The notes under the pieces are model-generated. The model ran no database searches. It saw only the letters and a program-made list of their open reading frames with translations, and was not told the DNA's origin. From Cysteiniphilum sp. JM-1 (GTDB lineage Bacteria > Pseudomonadota > Gammaproteobacteria > Francisellales > Francisellaceae), in the NCBI RefSeq assembly GCF_008711525.1, contig NZ_VXKS01000010.1, positions 1 through 64,000 of the forward strand: a DNA stretch of 64,000 nt. Direction: 5' to 3'. Shown here piece by piece: positions 23,446 to 32,134 of the stretch (positions within the stretch are counted from its first letter, which is position 1; each line of letters begins with the position of its first letter). The translations under genes were made by a program, and so were the position numbers.

Positions 23446-25437
23446 TTATTTAATCGACTGCATCAAATAACGAATGATTTGATCATCGGCATCAACGGTT
23501 GGTGATTGATAACTTACGGGAATAAGCTTAGGCGCTATCAAATACCCTTCTTTAGCAATTTTATGCAAGCTATCAAGGTATTTAAGACTGGTTTTGCCAG
23601 TAAATAACAGATTAATATCCATCCTTTGATGTGCATCAATAATCTCACGCAAGCCACTAAGATATAAGAAGTCTTTGCTAAAGCCACCACCACGATAAAC
23701 GCGTGCAACCAAACGAAAACAGGCATGCGATTCAAGCCCACTGATCGAGCGCAAGTAATGATAAGTTTTAGAAAACTGCATATGCTTAATCATATGCTCA
23801 ACAGCGATAACACGAAGTGCTAATTCATGCAGACGCTTAATCGTTAAATTGCCTGACAAATACTCACTAAAGATTGCTAAGCCCTCTTGCGTATGCGTAT
23901 TATTTGGCAAGCCTAAACGCAATAATGACAAAGGTTGAGATTCAGCGTTAATGGTTGTTAATGCATGCACACCGACCTCATGATGAATCAGCGCTTGTAA
24001 CTCTTTATGATTGAACTTAGCATTTTTGTTAATCACGACTTCTTTTTTGCCATTATCAACCATTGCTTTGGCAATAATCTGATCGGAAAGCTTGATTTTG
24101 AAGTCGATTTGATAACTCTGAATGACTTCCTCAAAAGCATTAATAATCTCATCACCTTCATAGCTTGTTTTGCAAGGTTTAGTAATATCAGGTGCATGTA
24201 GTAAAAAATTGGCATTAGCAATATCACGGTTACTTGGCTCACCATAAATACGCAAACTATTATAAAAAAATTCATCTTTGCCAACACTTGTTAAAAGATC
24301 GACATCTAATGCAATTGAGTCGATCACCTCACAATATAATTGTCTTAACGCAGGAGATTCAACATCATGCAAAGGTAAATGATAAAGCTTTTCTCTAAAC
24401 TCAAACGGATTGATTTTTAACTGGCGATAATGAAATTTTGGCTCGTAATCACCACGCTTTTGGAAAAATTTCTTCTTCTCGGTGTGAAAGTTAATCGGAT
24501 TAACATAATTAAGCACATCGATCTTACGTGATAATTGAAAAAGCCGTTTATCAAAAGCAAGTAATCCTTTGTCAAGCATGCCCTTATTTTTTTGGCGTAC
24601 TTGACGAGGAGTTTTACTAAATCCTTCCATAGTTTTATATATCGCACTTTGCAAGCCTTGCGCAATTGCCTCAATAACTAAAGGATAATGCTCGCCACTT
24701 AACTCATCCATATAGATTTTTTTGACCTCTAAAGGTATAAGTAAGGTGTTTTTAAACTGTGTATGAATAAACTCAGCCTGATAAGCGCGTCCATAAAATA
24801 CCAAATCATGCTCAACAGTCGTTTCAATATTAGGAATAGCCATTTCAGTTAACAGTGCTAGGCTGAACTTTTTAAGCGTGTTATGCCATTTACGTTTATT
24901 GATAAAATGTGTGCCAATGTTAAACACCGGTGTGACTTTATCCGTAATACGTTGATAATTATAACTGTGTACATCGATAATACAGCATTTTTGATATGTG
25001 CTTTCAATTACATTCACAAGCGCTGAAAGCACCTCATGATAACTTTTATGCTTAGCGATTAAATTATTCTTTACTTTACTGGCAAGTGGCGTATGCCAAA
25101 CGGCTTTACCCCAGGCAGTATCATAAATACATGAATCTAGTGCGCGATTTAGATCATACGCATAACGCGAATCATGGGCAATTAATGTTATTGGCAGTCC
25201 GGTAATAAAATGATCGGTAAATGGATCTTCTTCAAAATAGCGCTCAGTTTCCGTCAGCTTACAGTGAGATTTAAGCGCGCTATCAAAGTTGCTACCCGCA
25301 TGAATAGCCGTAGCAATAAATGGTGCATAATCACGAATGGAAATACTAAACCCACCATGATTAACCGTTGCCTCAAAGCATTCGTTGGCATTTATTTTGT
25401 CAATAATTTCATTGGTCGTTAGCGTTAGCATCATCAA
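23446..25437 (-). CDS. N-formylglutamate amidohydrolase-like + QEGLA (DUF1704) metallopeptidase fusion
   Basis: A 663-residue two-domain protein. The N-terminal third looks like an N-formylglutamate-amidohydrolase fold: HAGSNFD, then TERYFEEDPFTDHFI and IIDVHSYNYQR. The C-terminal half is the DUF1704 family: HEVGVH (486-491) gives an HExxxH zinc site and Q517-EGLA the family motif, followed by a helical C-terminus. DUF1704 relatives include tyrosine carboxypeptidases of tubulin, but the bacterial substrate is unknown. It overlaps the upstream ATP-grasp gene by 29 nt, suggesting the pair makes and trims a gamma-glutamyl or other amide-linked product. Start could also be at either of the next two methionines. 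Confidence 0.82.
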   Translation of the reverse strand: MMMLTLTTNEIIDKINANECFEATVNHGGFSISIRDYAPFIATAIHAGSNFDSALKSHCKLTETERYFEEDPFTDHFITGLPITLIAHDSRYAYDLNRALDSCIYDTAWGKAVWHTPLASKVKNNLIAKHKSYHEVLSALVNVIESTYQKCCIIDVHSYNYQRITDKVTPVFNIGTHFINKRKWHNTLKKFSLALLTEMAIPNIETTVEHDLVFYGRAYQAEFIHTQFKNTLLIPLEVKKIYMDELSGEHYPLVIEAIAQGLQSAIYKTMEGFSKTPRQVRQKNKGMLDKGLLAFDKRLFQLSRKIDVLNYVNPINFHTEKKKFFQKRGDYEPKFHYRQLKINPFEFREKLYHLPLHDVESPALRQLYCEVIDSIALDVDLLTSVGKDEFFYNSLRIYGEPSNRDIANANFLLHAPDITKPCKTSYEGDEIINAFEEVIQSYQIDFKIKLSDQIIAKAMVDNGKKEVVINKNAKFNHKELQALIHHEVGVHALTTINAESQPLSLLRLGLPNNTHTQEGLAIFSEYLSGNLTIKRLHELALRVIAVEHMIKHMQFSKTYHYLRSISGLESHACFRLVARVYRGGGFSKDFLYLSGLREIIDAHQRMDINLLFTGKTSLKYLDSLHKIAKEGYLIAPKLIPVSYQSPTVDADDQIIRYLMQSIK

Positions 25438-26455
25438 TCACCTTGGTTAATAACTTCTTATGTTTGATCAAATTTTTGCGTGTGACTACAATATTTTCCA
25501 AGAAATCGATGACTTTTTCTTGTAGTTTGACTTTGTTTAACATATTAATTCGTGAGATTCCACCTGGGCTTTGGACATTAACCTCAATCAATTTGCCATT
25601 GATAACGTCAATCCCAACAAAATAAAGTCCATCTTCTACCAATTTAGGACCAATAAATTTACATAGTGCTTTTTCTTGTTTGCTTAAGCTATGCTTTTGC
25701 ACATGCCCACCTGCGTGCACGTTTGAGCGAATATCATCTTTAGCAGGTACGCGTTTCATCGCACCTATTGGCTCACCGTTGAGCATCAGAATCCGTACAT
25801 CTCCCTCTTCAGCACCATCAACATACTCTTGCAAAATAACATAATTGCCTTTGGAGTTTTTATCCCCTATATAAAAATCAAGCAGCGATTTGAAATTAGA
25901 AGACGCTTTTTTCTCAACAACGATCACACCTTCTCCACCAAAACCATTTAGTGGTTTCAGTATCATCTTCTCTCCTGATTCTTCTTCAAGAACACGCTGT
26001 AAATATTCACGGTTTTTTGAAGCATGAGTCACTGGAATAAAACGATTTTCATGATCATTAAAGCCTGCAGTATAAAGCTTATTATTAGCGATTCTAAGCC
26101 CATTTAAGCTATTCATAATAAAGGTATCTGAATGAATTGAATCAAGGAAGTTTAATGCCAGATTATCCAATGGCGGATTATCACGCATAAAAATCACATC
26201 GAAACCTGATAATGGCAATTGGCAGCGTTTAAACTTAGCATTATTGTAAAAGGATACAAAACTTGAGCTAACCTTTGTCTCTTTAGTGAAAACATCTGCA
26301 TAAGCCTGTGCAACACTATCACGAATCGTGAGATTACTAGGTGTTGCAATTGCAACTGTATGCCCTCTTTTAACACATTCGTGAATCAAACGTAATGTTG
26401 AATCCATCTTTGGTTCAACACGCTCCCAAGGGTACATAATAAAGCATATTCTCAT
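25409..26455 (-). CDS. ATP-grasp ligase, glutathione synthetase (GshB)-like
   Basis: A 348-residue ATP-grasp enzyme resembling prokaryotic glutathione synthetase: MRICFIMYPWERVEPKMDST at the start, DVIFMRDNPPLD, MILKPLNGFGGEGV (ATP-binding loop), ILQEYVDGAEEGDVRILMLNGEPIGAMKR, then FVGIDVINGKLIEVNVQSPGG with the metal ligands. It joins a carboxylate to an amine using ATP; whether the product is glutathione or another peptide is unknown. I chose ATG 26455 because AGGAAAG lies 5 nt before it; an upstream ATG at 26482 would place this site inside the gene. It overlaps the FGase/QEGLA gene and is followed by it. Confidence 0.85.
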   Translation of the reverse strand: MRICFIMYPWERVEPKMDSTLRLIHECVKRGHTVAIATPSNLTIRDSVAQAYADVFTKETKVSSSFVSFYNNAKFKRCQLPLSGFDVIFMRDNPPLDNLALNFLDSIHSDTFIMNSLNGLRIANNKLYTAGFNDHENRFIPVTHASKNREYLQRVLEEESGEKMILKPLNGFGGEGVIVVEKKASSNFKSLLDFYIGDKNSKGNYVILQEYVDGAEEGDVRILMLNGEPIGAMKRVPAKDDIRSNVHAGGHVQKHSLSKQEKALCKFIGPKLVEDGLYFVGIDVINGKLIEVNVQSPGGISRINMLNKVKLQEKVIDFLENIVVTRKNLIKHKKLLTKVIDDANANDQ

Positions 26456-26597
26456 GTGTCTTTCCTGTTTTCTTAATGCCAATTTGGCAATCCATGCGCA
26501 TCTTAATCACAAATAAGTGTAGTGTAAAATAAAAAATATGTCGCGCATGAAGAAGGATATTTGATGAAAATATGATTCCATTGGAGAAATTGAGTTG

Positions 26598-26759
26598 TTA
26601 TTCGCTTTCAGCAGGCAGGTTTTTGTCAACACTATGCGCAACAGTGCACCCAGCAACAACTGCAGTAAAAGCCGTTGCCAACCAGAATATATAAAAGCTT
26701 TCAAATACATAGGACAACACCAAAGCGGCAATGCCAATAATCCATAAAATTAGTTTCAT
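26598..26759 (-). CDS. small membrane protein of the cyd operon (CydX/YbgE-like position)
   Basis: A 53-codon frame, MKLILWIIGIAALVLSYVFE then SFYIFWLATAFTAVVAGC and a polar tail DKNLPAESE, i.e. two hydrophobic segments. It starts 23 bp after the cydB stop with the weak site GGTTTTTAAAAAATG. Small single- or double-span proteins such as CydX follow cydB in many bacteria and stabilise the oxidase, but this sequence lacks the usual CydX MWYFAW-type start, so only position and character support the idea. Confidence 0.6.
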   Translation of the reverse strand: MKLILWIIGIAALVLSYVFESFYIFWLATAFTAVVAGCTVAHSVDKNLPAESE

Positions 26760-26782
26760 TTTTTAAAAACCTCTTAGTTTTT

Positions 26783-27982
26783 TTAATATAACTCATGCGA
26801 GCGTTGTTCTACTTCTTGCGCTGTCATTTTAGTATCTCTACCCCACATCTTCTTGTAAACAAAGGTTGTGTAGATAAAAATGATTGGCAGCATAATCACT
26901 GCCACAATTAATATGCCAATCAGTGAAATCAATGAGCTACTTGAATTCCAAAGCACCATACTTTGCATAGGTTCAATGCTTGATGGCATGATAAATGGAA
27001 ATAAGCTAAAGCCTAGTGTAAACACCGCACCAAAGCATGCGATAACACTACCTGAAAATGCAAGTAGTGGATTTGATTTCTTAGCAAAGCTTAATACCAT
27101 TATTGCGCCAACAAAGCCTAATACAGGCGCGATTAGCATCCAGATATGATTGCCATAATTACTCCACCAACCACCTTGTGTCACGGTCACAATGCCACCT
27201 GTTAATGGGTGATTGATCGCTTGTGAATATGTGCTTAAGTCACTCGCTAGCTGCCAGTGAAAGCCAGGAATAAAGATAAGCCAAATACCACCGATGGCAA
27301 ACAGGATGATAAAAAGCCATGCGCTTACTTTTTGGATCTTAACAAAACGATCTAATAACACCCCACTGGTACGCATTGCGCAATATGACGCACCATGCAT
27401 AATCGACATAATTACGGCAAAAATACCAATTAATAATGCAAATGGTCTTAATAGTCCAATTAATGAAACAAAGGCAGGCTCTTGCACCAATGCTTTGGTT
27501 TCACCATAGTAAAAACGTAAGCTATGCGGATCAAATTGAAATGGCAAGCCTAAGAATAAATTACCAATAGCGACACCAATGATCAAAATAGGAATCAAGC
27601 TACCTAAGCACAGCATCCAATCCCAGAAACCTGCCCATTTGGTGTTTTCAATTTTATGGCGATATTCAAAAGCAACAGGACGTAAAAACAAGCCCCAAAG
27701 CACAACCAAAACACCTAAGTACATACCTGAGAATGAACCGGCATAGACACGTGGCCAAATCGCAAACAATCCAGCACCGGCGGTGATTAACCAGACCTGA
27801 TTACCATCCCATGTTGGTGCAACTATATTGATAATGGCACGTTTTTCATTGTCATTTTTACCGACAAAACGTGCCAAGATGCCCGCACCAAAGTCAAAGC
27901 ACATTGTTGCAGCTGTCAAGAACATGATAAGACCAACCGCTAACCAGCTTAATAACTGAATAACACTATATAAATCCATCAT
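26783..27982 (-). CDS. cydB: cytochrome bd ubiquinol oxidase subunit II
   Basis: A 399-residue inner-membrane subunit with about eight to nine helices. Family marks are FDFGAGILARFVGKND near the start, NEKRAIINIVAPTWDGNQVWLITAGAGLFAIWP, and YGNHIWMLIAPVLGF. CydB supports the haem-bearing CydA in reducing oxygen at high affinity without proton pumping, which suits microaerobic life. It overlaps the cydA stop by 1 nt and is followed by a small membrane ORF. Confidence 0.95.
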   Translation of the reverse strand: MMDLYSVIQLLSWLAVGLIMFLTAATMCFDFGAGILARFVGKNDNEKRAIINIVAPTWDGNQVWLITAGAGLFAIWPRVYAGSFSGMYLGVLVVLWGLFLRPVAFEYRHKIENTKWAGFWDWMLCLGSLIPILIIGVAIGNLFLGLPFQFDPHSLRFYYGETKALVQEPAFVSLIGLLRPFALLIGIFAVIMSIMHGASYCAMRTSGVLLDRFVKIQKVSAWLFIILFAIGGIWLIFIPGFHWQLASDLSTYSQAINHPLTGGIVTVTQGGWWSNYGNHIWMLIAPVLGFVGAIMVLSFAKKSNPLLAFSGSVIACFGAVFTLGFSLFPFIMPSSIEPMQSMVLWNSSSSLISLIGILIVAVIMLPIIFIYTTFVYKKMWGRDTKMTAQEVEQRSHELY

Positions 27983-29598
27983 TATTGCTTCTCCTTCGTA
28001 GTTGCCGCTGCTTTATTAAGGACTTTGCTTGGTCCCAAGCGCGCAAACTTAAACATCAAATACATTTCAACAGCGAACAATAAGGCATAGAACAAGCAGA
28101 ATATTACTAATGTGAATAAAATATCCCAACCATTAATCATCGATGAGCTTACGGTTGTTGGCAACATATCATACACTGTCCATGGTTGGCGTCCGTGTTC
28201 GGTAACAATCCAACCGCATAAGCAAGCAATCCACGGTAATGGGATCATATAAAGCATCGTTCGTAAAACCCAACGCTTCTGCCATAAAGTTTTTCTAAAG
28301 AGTAAGATCAAGCCGCCAATCATGACAAGGAACATAAATACACCAATGCCAACCATTATTCTAAATGTCCAGAATATGGTTGAAACATTTGGCACTGTAT
28401 CTAAGGCTGCTGCACGAATCTGTTGAGAAGTCGCTTGAGTCAATGGCTCACCGACTGGCAAATAACGTAATAGCAACATGCCATAACCTAGATCTTGGTG
28501 ATATTCGTTATAAGTAGCGTAGTCACTTTTTGCAGCCGAGCCATCGCGCATTTTCATCATCGCTTCATATGCCTTGGCACCGTTGGCAATGCGTGTAGTA
28601 ACTGCAGGAATTTCTTTACCTGTCATGACATCAGTATAGCCATCAAAGAGTATGGTATTAACACCATAAATCTTCTGATCAAAGGAATGTGTGGCTAATA
28701 AACCTAATAGATGAGGAATTTGAATTGAGAAGTCATTCTTGCGCTCAGACTGGTTAGGGAAGGCAATGACATTAAAGTTAGCCGGAGGTGCTTGTGTACC
28801 CCACTCCGCTTCAATCGCAGCAAGCTTCATTGGCTGATATTTATATGCCAAAATACCCTGTTCATCACCCATTACCATCACCATTAGTGAAGCAATTAAA
28901 CCAAAGCCTAAGCCAACCCCCATCGAACGTTTAGCAAAGGCAACATCACTTTTATTTTTCTTGCGTAGCAAGTAAAAAGCACTGATACCAATGACAAACA
29001 CAGATGATGTTACATAACCGGCAATTACCGTATGTGCAAAGCCAATTTGTGCTATCGGGTTAATGAACAAATCCCACAAATGCGTTGTTTCCATACGCAT
29101 TGTCTGCCAGACAAATTCGCCGCCAGCTGGGACTTGCATAAAGCCATTTGCAACTAAAATTAAAAGTGCAGACAAGTTTGAACCAATGGCTAAACAAAAT
29201 GTCACACATAGATGCTGTTTCTTAGAGAGCTTGTTCCAACCTAAGAAGAACATACCCACAAAGGTTGATTCAAGCATAAAGGCAACTAAGCCCTCAATCG
29301 CCAATGGTGTTCCAAAAATATCGCCAACAAATTGTGAGTAATATGCCCAGTTTAAACCAAATGAAAACTCCATCGTTAAACCTGACAAAACACCCACTGC
29401 AAAGTTAATTCCAAGGAGTTTTCCCCAGAACTTGGTCATGTCTTTATAGACTTGTTTGCCAGTGATGACATACATCAGCTCCATCGTGAAAATAATCCAC
29501 GTAAGCCCCAGTGTCAATGGTACAAAAATAAAGTGAAAGCAGGCAACAAAGGCAAATTGCCAACGCGCAAGCTCCACTGATAATAGACTTGGTATCAT
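27982..29598 (-). CDS. cydA: cytochrome bd ubiquinol oxidase subunit I
   Basis: A 538-residue subunit carrying haems b558, b595 and d. The N-terminus reads SVELARWQFAFVACFHFIFV, with the haem-ligand histidine near residue 22. The large periplasmic quinol loop (about residues 240-390) has the length of the long-Q-loop type, and the C-terminal signature GRQPWTVYDMLPTT is present. It is the first gene of cydA-cydB-small ORF. A FNR-type site lies 137-150 bp upstream, on the side of the divergent regulator. Confidence 0.96.
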   Translation of the reverse strand: MIPSLLSVELARWQFAFVACFHFIFVPLTLGLTWIIFTMELMYVITGKQVYKDMTKFWGKLLGINFAVGVLSGLTMEFSFGLNWAYYSQFVGDIFGTPLAIEGLVAFMLESTFVGMFFLGWNKLSKKQHLCVTFCLAIGSNLSALLILVANGFMQVPAGGEFVWQTMRMETTHLWDLFINPIAQIGFAHTVIAGYVTSSVFVIGISAFYLLRKKNKSDVAFAKRSMGVGLGFGLIASLMVMVMGDEQGILAYKYQPMKLAAIEAEWGTQAPPANFNVIAFPNQSERKNDFSIQIPHLLGLLATHSFDQKIYGVNTILFDGYTDVMTGKEIPAVTTRIANGAKAYEAMMKMRDGSAAKSDYATYNEYHQDLGYGMLLLRYLPVGEPLTQATSQQIRAAALDTVPNVSTIFWTFRIMVGIGVFMFLVMIGGLILLFRKTLWQKRWVLRTMLYMIPLPWIACLCGWIVTEHGRQPWTVYDMLPTTVSSSMINGWDILFTLVIFCLFYALLFAVEMYLMFKFARLGPSKVLNKAAATTKEKQ

Positions 29599-29734
29599 TT
29601 ATACTACCCTTCATATGATTGAACATCGTTATCAACACTTCGCATACGACAAAGCATCTTGCTGCCTATTGTAGTTTGAGTTATCACCGAGCTAAACTAT
29701 CAAAGATAAATCAATCACTTAAGCTTGCTCTTTG

Positions 29735-29748
29735 TTGACATAGATCAA
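29735..29748. promoter_or_regulatory. FNR-type box between cydA and the fnr-like gene
   Basis: TTGAC-ATAG-ATCAA matches the FNR consensus TTGAT-N4-ATCAA at 9 of 10 fixed positions. It lies 51 bp before the fnr-like start and 137 bp before cydA, so it could serve autoregulation, cydAB control by oxygen, or both. The regulator next door carries the FNR recognition-helix residues. Confidence 0.7.
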
Positions 29749-29798
29749 GTTTTTGGCACAATGCCTGATATCTCTTATAGAATAGTTGAAGCAAATTC

Positions 29799-30506
29799 AT
29801 GGTGATACATCAAGCCCATAAATTAACCGGTCGCCCTAAAACCTGTCATTTTTGTGATTGCCGTGATTTATGTAGCGCACTTAATATCAATCCATTTGAT
29901 GATGACAAAACATTAACTCAAGTGAAGTCCATTGCGGTTAATATTAAAAAAGGCGATGCGTTATATACAATCAATCGCAATCTAACTGCCTTTTATAGTG
30001 TGCGTGCTGGTAGCTTTAAACTAGTGAACGCGCATGAACATATCGTTGATTTTTGCCTACAAGGTGATGCCTTTGGATTTGATGGCATTGAATCAAATCT
30101 ACATCAATTAAACGCCATTGCTTTAGAGGATAGTACGGTATGTGGCTTTGATTACCCGAGCTTTGTGAAAGCTATTTCAAATGACACACTATCTAACTTG
30201 GATTTCTTGCAATTAATGAGTAAGAAATTTAATGCTGCCATTCATCTTGTTGACGCGACCTGTGAGGCACATATTAAGTTAGCACAGTTTATTTATCGCT
30301 TAAGCACTCATCAAAAACGCTGTGGTTACTCCAACACATCCTTTACTTTACCGATGAAGCATTTAGAGATTGCAAATCATCTCAACCTAAGTATTGAAAC
30401 GGTTTCGCGTGCTTTTAAAACATTGGTCAAAGATGGCATCGTTCAAGCTAAGCATAAAGATATTACAATATTAGACATGCCAAAGCTTGCAACGCTTATT
30501 TCTTAA
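29799..30506 (+). CDS. fnr: FNR-type (Crp/Fnr family) oxygen-responsive regulator
   Basis: A 235-residue Crp/Fnr regulator. The N-terminus carries C16, C19, C21 and C25, and a later C115 in STVCGFDY corresponds to FNR C122, so a [4Fe-4S] sensor is plausible although the spacing of the first cysteines is tighter than in E. coli FNR. A cNMP-like beta roll and dimer helix follow. The helix-turn-helix ends in ETVSRAFKTL, carrying the Glu/Ser/Arg set that reads TTGAT half sites. It is divergent from cydAB with an FNR box between. The start overlaps no ribosome site of note. Confidence 0.85.
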   Translation: MVIHQAHKLTGRPKTCHFCDCRDLCSALNINPFDDDKTLTQVKSIAVNIKKGDALYTINRNLTAFYSVRAGSFKLVNAHEHIVDFCLQGDAFGFDGIESNLHQLNAIALEDSTVCGFDYPSFVKAISNDTLSNLDFLQLMSKKFNAAIHLVDATCEAHIKLAQFIYRLSTHQKRCGYSNTSFTLPMKHLEIANHLNLSIETVSRAFKTLVKDGIVQAKHKDITILDMPKLATLIS

Positions 30507-30581
30507 TTACTCATTGATATATCAAAAGAAATACATAACGATACACATTTGTGCATTATGCGATCTTCCTAGTTTAGCGAA

Positions 30582-30634
30582 GATAGCAGACTTAACTGTG
30601 CGGAGTTTTGTTATATGCAAAGAAGTCTACTATC
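30582..30634. repeat. 12-bp near-perfect inverted repeat between fnr-like gene and the block
   Basis: GATAGCAGACTT (30582-30593) and AAGTCTACTATC (30623-30634) pair at 11 of 12 positions around a 29-nt loop. No T-run of terminator type follows directly (only AATTTT). It lies just outside the 39-bp inverted repeat that bounds the next block. Confidence 0.4.
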
Positions 30635-30664
30635 AATTTTAAGCTTAACCATTCTTTCACCATT

Positions 30665-30703
30665 TGGACAGTTGTTAAGGTACGTGCGCTGAGGGACTAC
30701 ATT
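30665..30703 (+). repeat. left copy of imperfect 39-bp terminal inverted repeat
   Basis: This stretch starts TGGACAGTTGTTAAGGTACG and matches the reverse complement of 33138-33176 at about 32 of 39 positions, with the core AGGTACGTGC-CTGAGGG shared. Both copies point inward, bounding a 2.5-kb block with the acyltransferase, rpsU, csp and recombinase genes. Confidence 0.8.
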
Positions 30704-30714
30704 CCAAAAACACC

Positions 30715-31626
30715 TTAATGATAAAGAGCTTCTTCACCACTGGGTCTGGTTTTAAATCTTCTATGTTGCCATAAATATTGATCTGGGTAGCTTAAAATTA
30801 TCTTTTCTAGAAATTGATTATATCGTTCAGCGTCATCGTAGTCATTTCCTGATGGAAAGTTATGCCATTTTGACATCATATGGATTTCATAACCTGACAA
30901 ATCTTTCTTTCTGATGTAATAGCACGGTATTACATCACTCTTACCGTTTTTTGCTAACCAGCCTGTAGCAGTTAGCGTTGCGCAAGGGACTTTGAAAAAA
31001 GGAACAAACAAAGTTCTCTCGTTGCCAAAGTCTTGATCAGGTGCATACCAAATAGTCTCACCTCTTAACAGGTTCTTAATAATGGAGAACACATTTTTAC
31101 GTTGAATACAGAGCTTGGCATAACGACTGCGGGAAGAAGTCATTATGTACTCAAAAAAATCAGATTTATGCTTTTGATAAATAAAGCTTACATTGAAATT
31201 TTTAAGGTTGCTTGCCATTAACCTACCCATTATTTCCATGCAGCTAAAGTGACCACCAAGCAATATCATAGCGTGATTAGGGTCATGATTAATAAAATCC
31301 TTAGAAAACTGCTTATCCAAATAAATCTTCCTAAACTTTTTATCTGGCATAAACCATGCAATAACAGTTTCAATGCCGGACATGCAAAGGGCTTCAAATG
31401 ATTTCTGGCATAATTTTTCAAGCTCTGTTGTTGATTTATCTGGGAAGCATAATTGAAGGTTGCGATAAGTTATTTTATAACGACGCTTTGCTAGTTTATA
31501 AAACTTTCTGCCAATAAATCTTCCCGCTCTCATTTGCCATTTGTAGGGTAACCGAACAAATAATTTCAGACAAAAAACAAGTATCCAGCTCGTATAATAT
31601 CGTGGATGGATAAAACGGTTATTCAT
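30715..31626 (-). CDS. LpxL/HtrB-family lipid A acyltransferase
   Basis: A 303-residue membrane-anchored acyltransferase of the lauroyl/palmitoleoyl group. One hydrophobic segment near residues 12-28 anchors it. The catalytic dyad is H126-x4-E131 in LLGGHFSCMEIM. The conserved stretch YAPDQDFGNERTLFVPFF and a later basic C-terminus (HRRFKTRP) fit the family. It adds a secondary fatty acid to lipid A at the inner membrane. It begins 1 nt after the rpsU stop, so it is the third gene of csp-rpsU-lpxL; in E. coli the cold-induced member is LpxP, which makes a cold-response role plausible here. Confidence 0.88.
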   Translation of the reverse strand: MNNRFIHPRYYTSWILVFCLKLFVRLPYKWQMRAGRFIGRKFYKLAKRRYKITYRNLQLCFPDKSTTELEKLCQKSFEALCMSGIETVIAWFMPDKKFRKIYLDKQFSKDFINHDPNHAMILLGGHFSCMEIMGRLMASNLKNFNVSFIYQKHKSDFFEYIMTSSRSRYAKLCIQRKNVFSIIKNLLRGETIWYAPDQDFGNERTLFVPFFKVPCATLTATGWLAKNGKSDVIPCYYIRKKDLSGYEIHMMSKWHNFPSGNDYDDAERYNQFLEKIILSYPDQYLWQHRRFKTRPSGEEALYH

Positions 31627-31839
31627 TTAGCGAAATGCTCTAGAAGAAAATGCATTTCTTGATTCTTTTTTAGCGCGTTTAATTGCCGCTCTTTTGGCTA
31701 TTTTTCTTTGTTCTGTAGGTTTTGTATAATGTTGTCGTTCTCGCATCTCTTTAACAATTCCAGCCTTTTCACATGCTCGTTTAAACTGCCTTAGCGCTAT
31801 GTCAAAAGGTTTACGATCATCGACTCTAATGCGAGGCAT
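31627..31839 (-). CDS. rpsU: 30S ribosomal protein bS21
   Basis: A 70-residue basic protein with the bS21 pattern: [20 protein letters not shown], then [21 protein letters not shown] and a lysine/arginine-rich tail. bS21 binds near the Shine-Dalgarno helix of 16S rRNA and affects initiation. It is not in the usual rpsU-dnaG-rpoD setting but between a cold-shock gene (TAATG overlap of 1 nt) and an acyltransferase. Relatives such as Francisella have several bS21 paralogues, so this is probably an extra copy. Confidence 0.93.
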   Translation of the reverse strand: MPRIRVDDRKPFDIALRQFKRACEKAGIVKEMRERQHYTKPTEQRKIAKRAAIKRAKKESRNAFSSRAFR

Positions 31840-32048
31840 TATGCCAACTCAACATTAATGGCTTCGGGTCCTTTCTTGCCTTGCTGTGTTTCAAACATAA
31901 CGCTTTGACCATCTTGCAAATGCCCACCAGTGGCATCTAGGTTTGTGATATGTACAAAAACATCGTTACTTCCATTATCAGGTTGAATAAATCCAAATCC
32001 TTTTGCACTATTAAAAAACTTTACGGTACCTTGTACTTTATTACTCAT
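31839..32048 (-). CDS. CspA-family cold-shock protein
   Basis: A 69-residue OB-fold nucleic-acid-binding protein. RNP1 is KGFGFIQP and RNP2 is VFVHI; the start [16 protein letters not shown] is typical. It melts RNA structure in the cold and acts as an antiterminator. It is the first gene of the csp-rpsU-lpxL operon and has a long untranslated upstream region (about 200 bp to the divergent genes), as usual for cold-shock genes. Confidence 0.95.
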   Translation of the reverse strand: MSNKVQGTVKFFNSAKGFGFIQPDNGSNDVFVHITNLDATGGHLQDGQSVMFETQQGKKGPEAINVELA

Positions 32049-32134
32049 AATTTTTATATCTCTTTATTGATTTATGTACACTGCGATATTGCCATGTAGC
32101 CGTCACACCATAACACGAAAGAAATAGCAAAGAT

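Noticed and set aside
30582-30634. Rho-independent terminator of the fnr-like gene
   Set aside because: The 29-nt loop is long and only AATTTT follows the stem.
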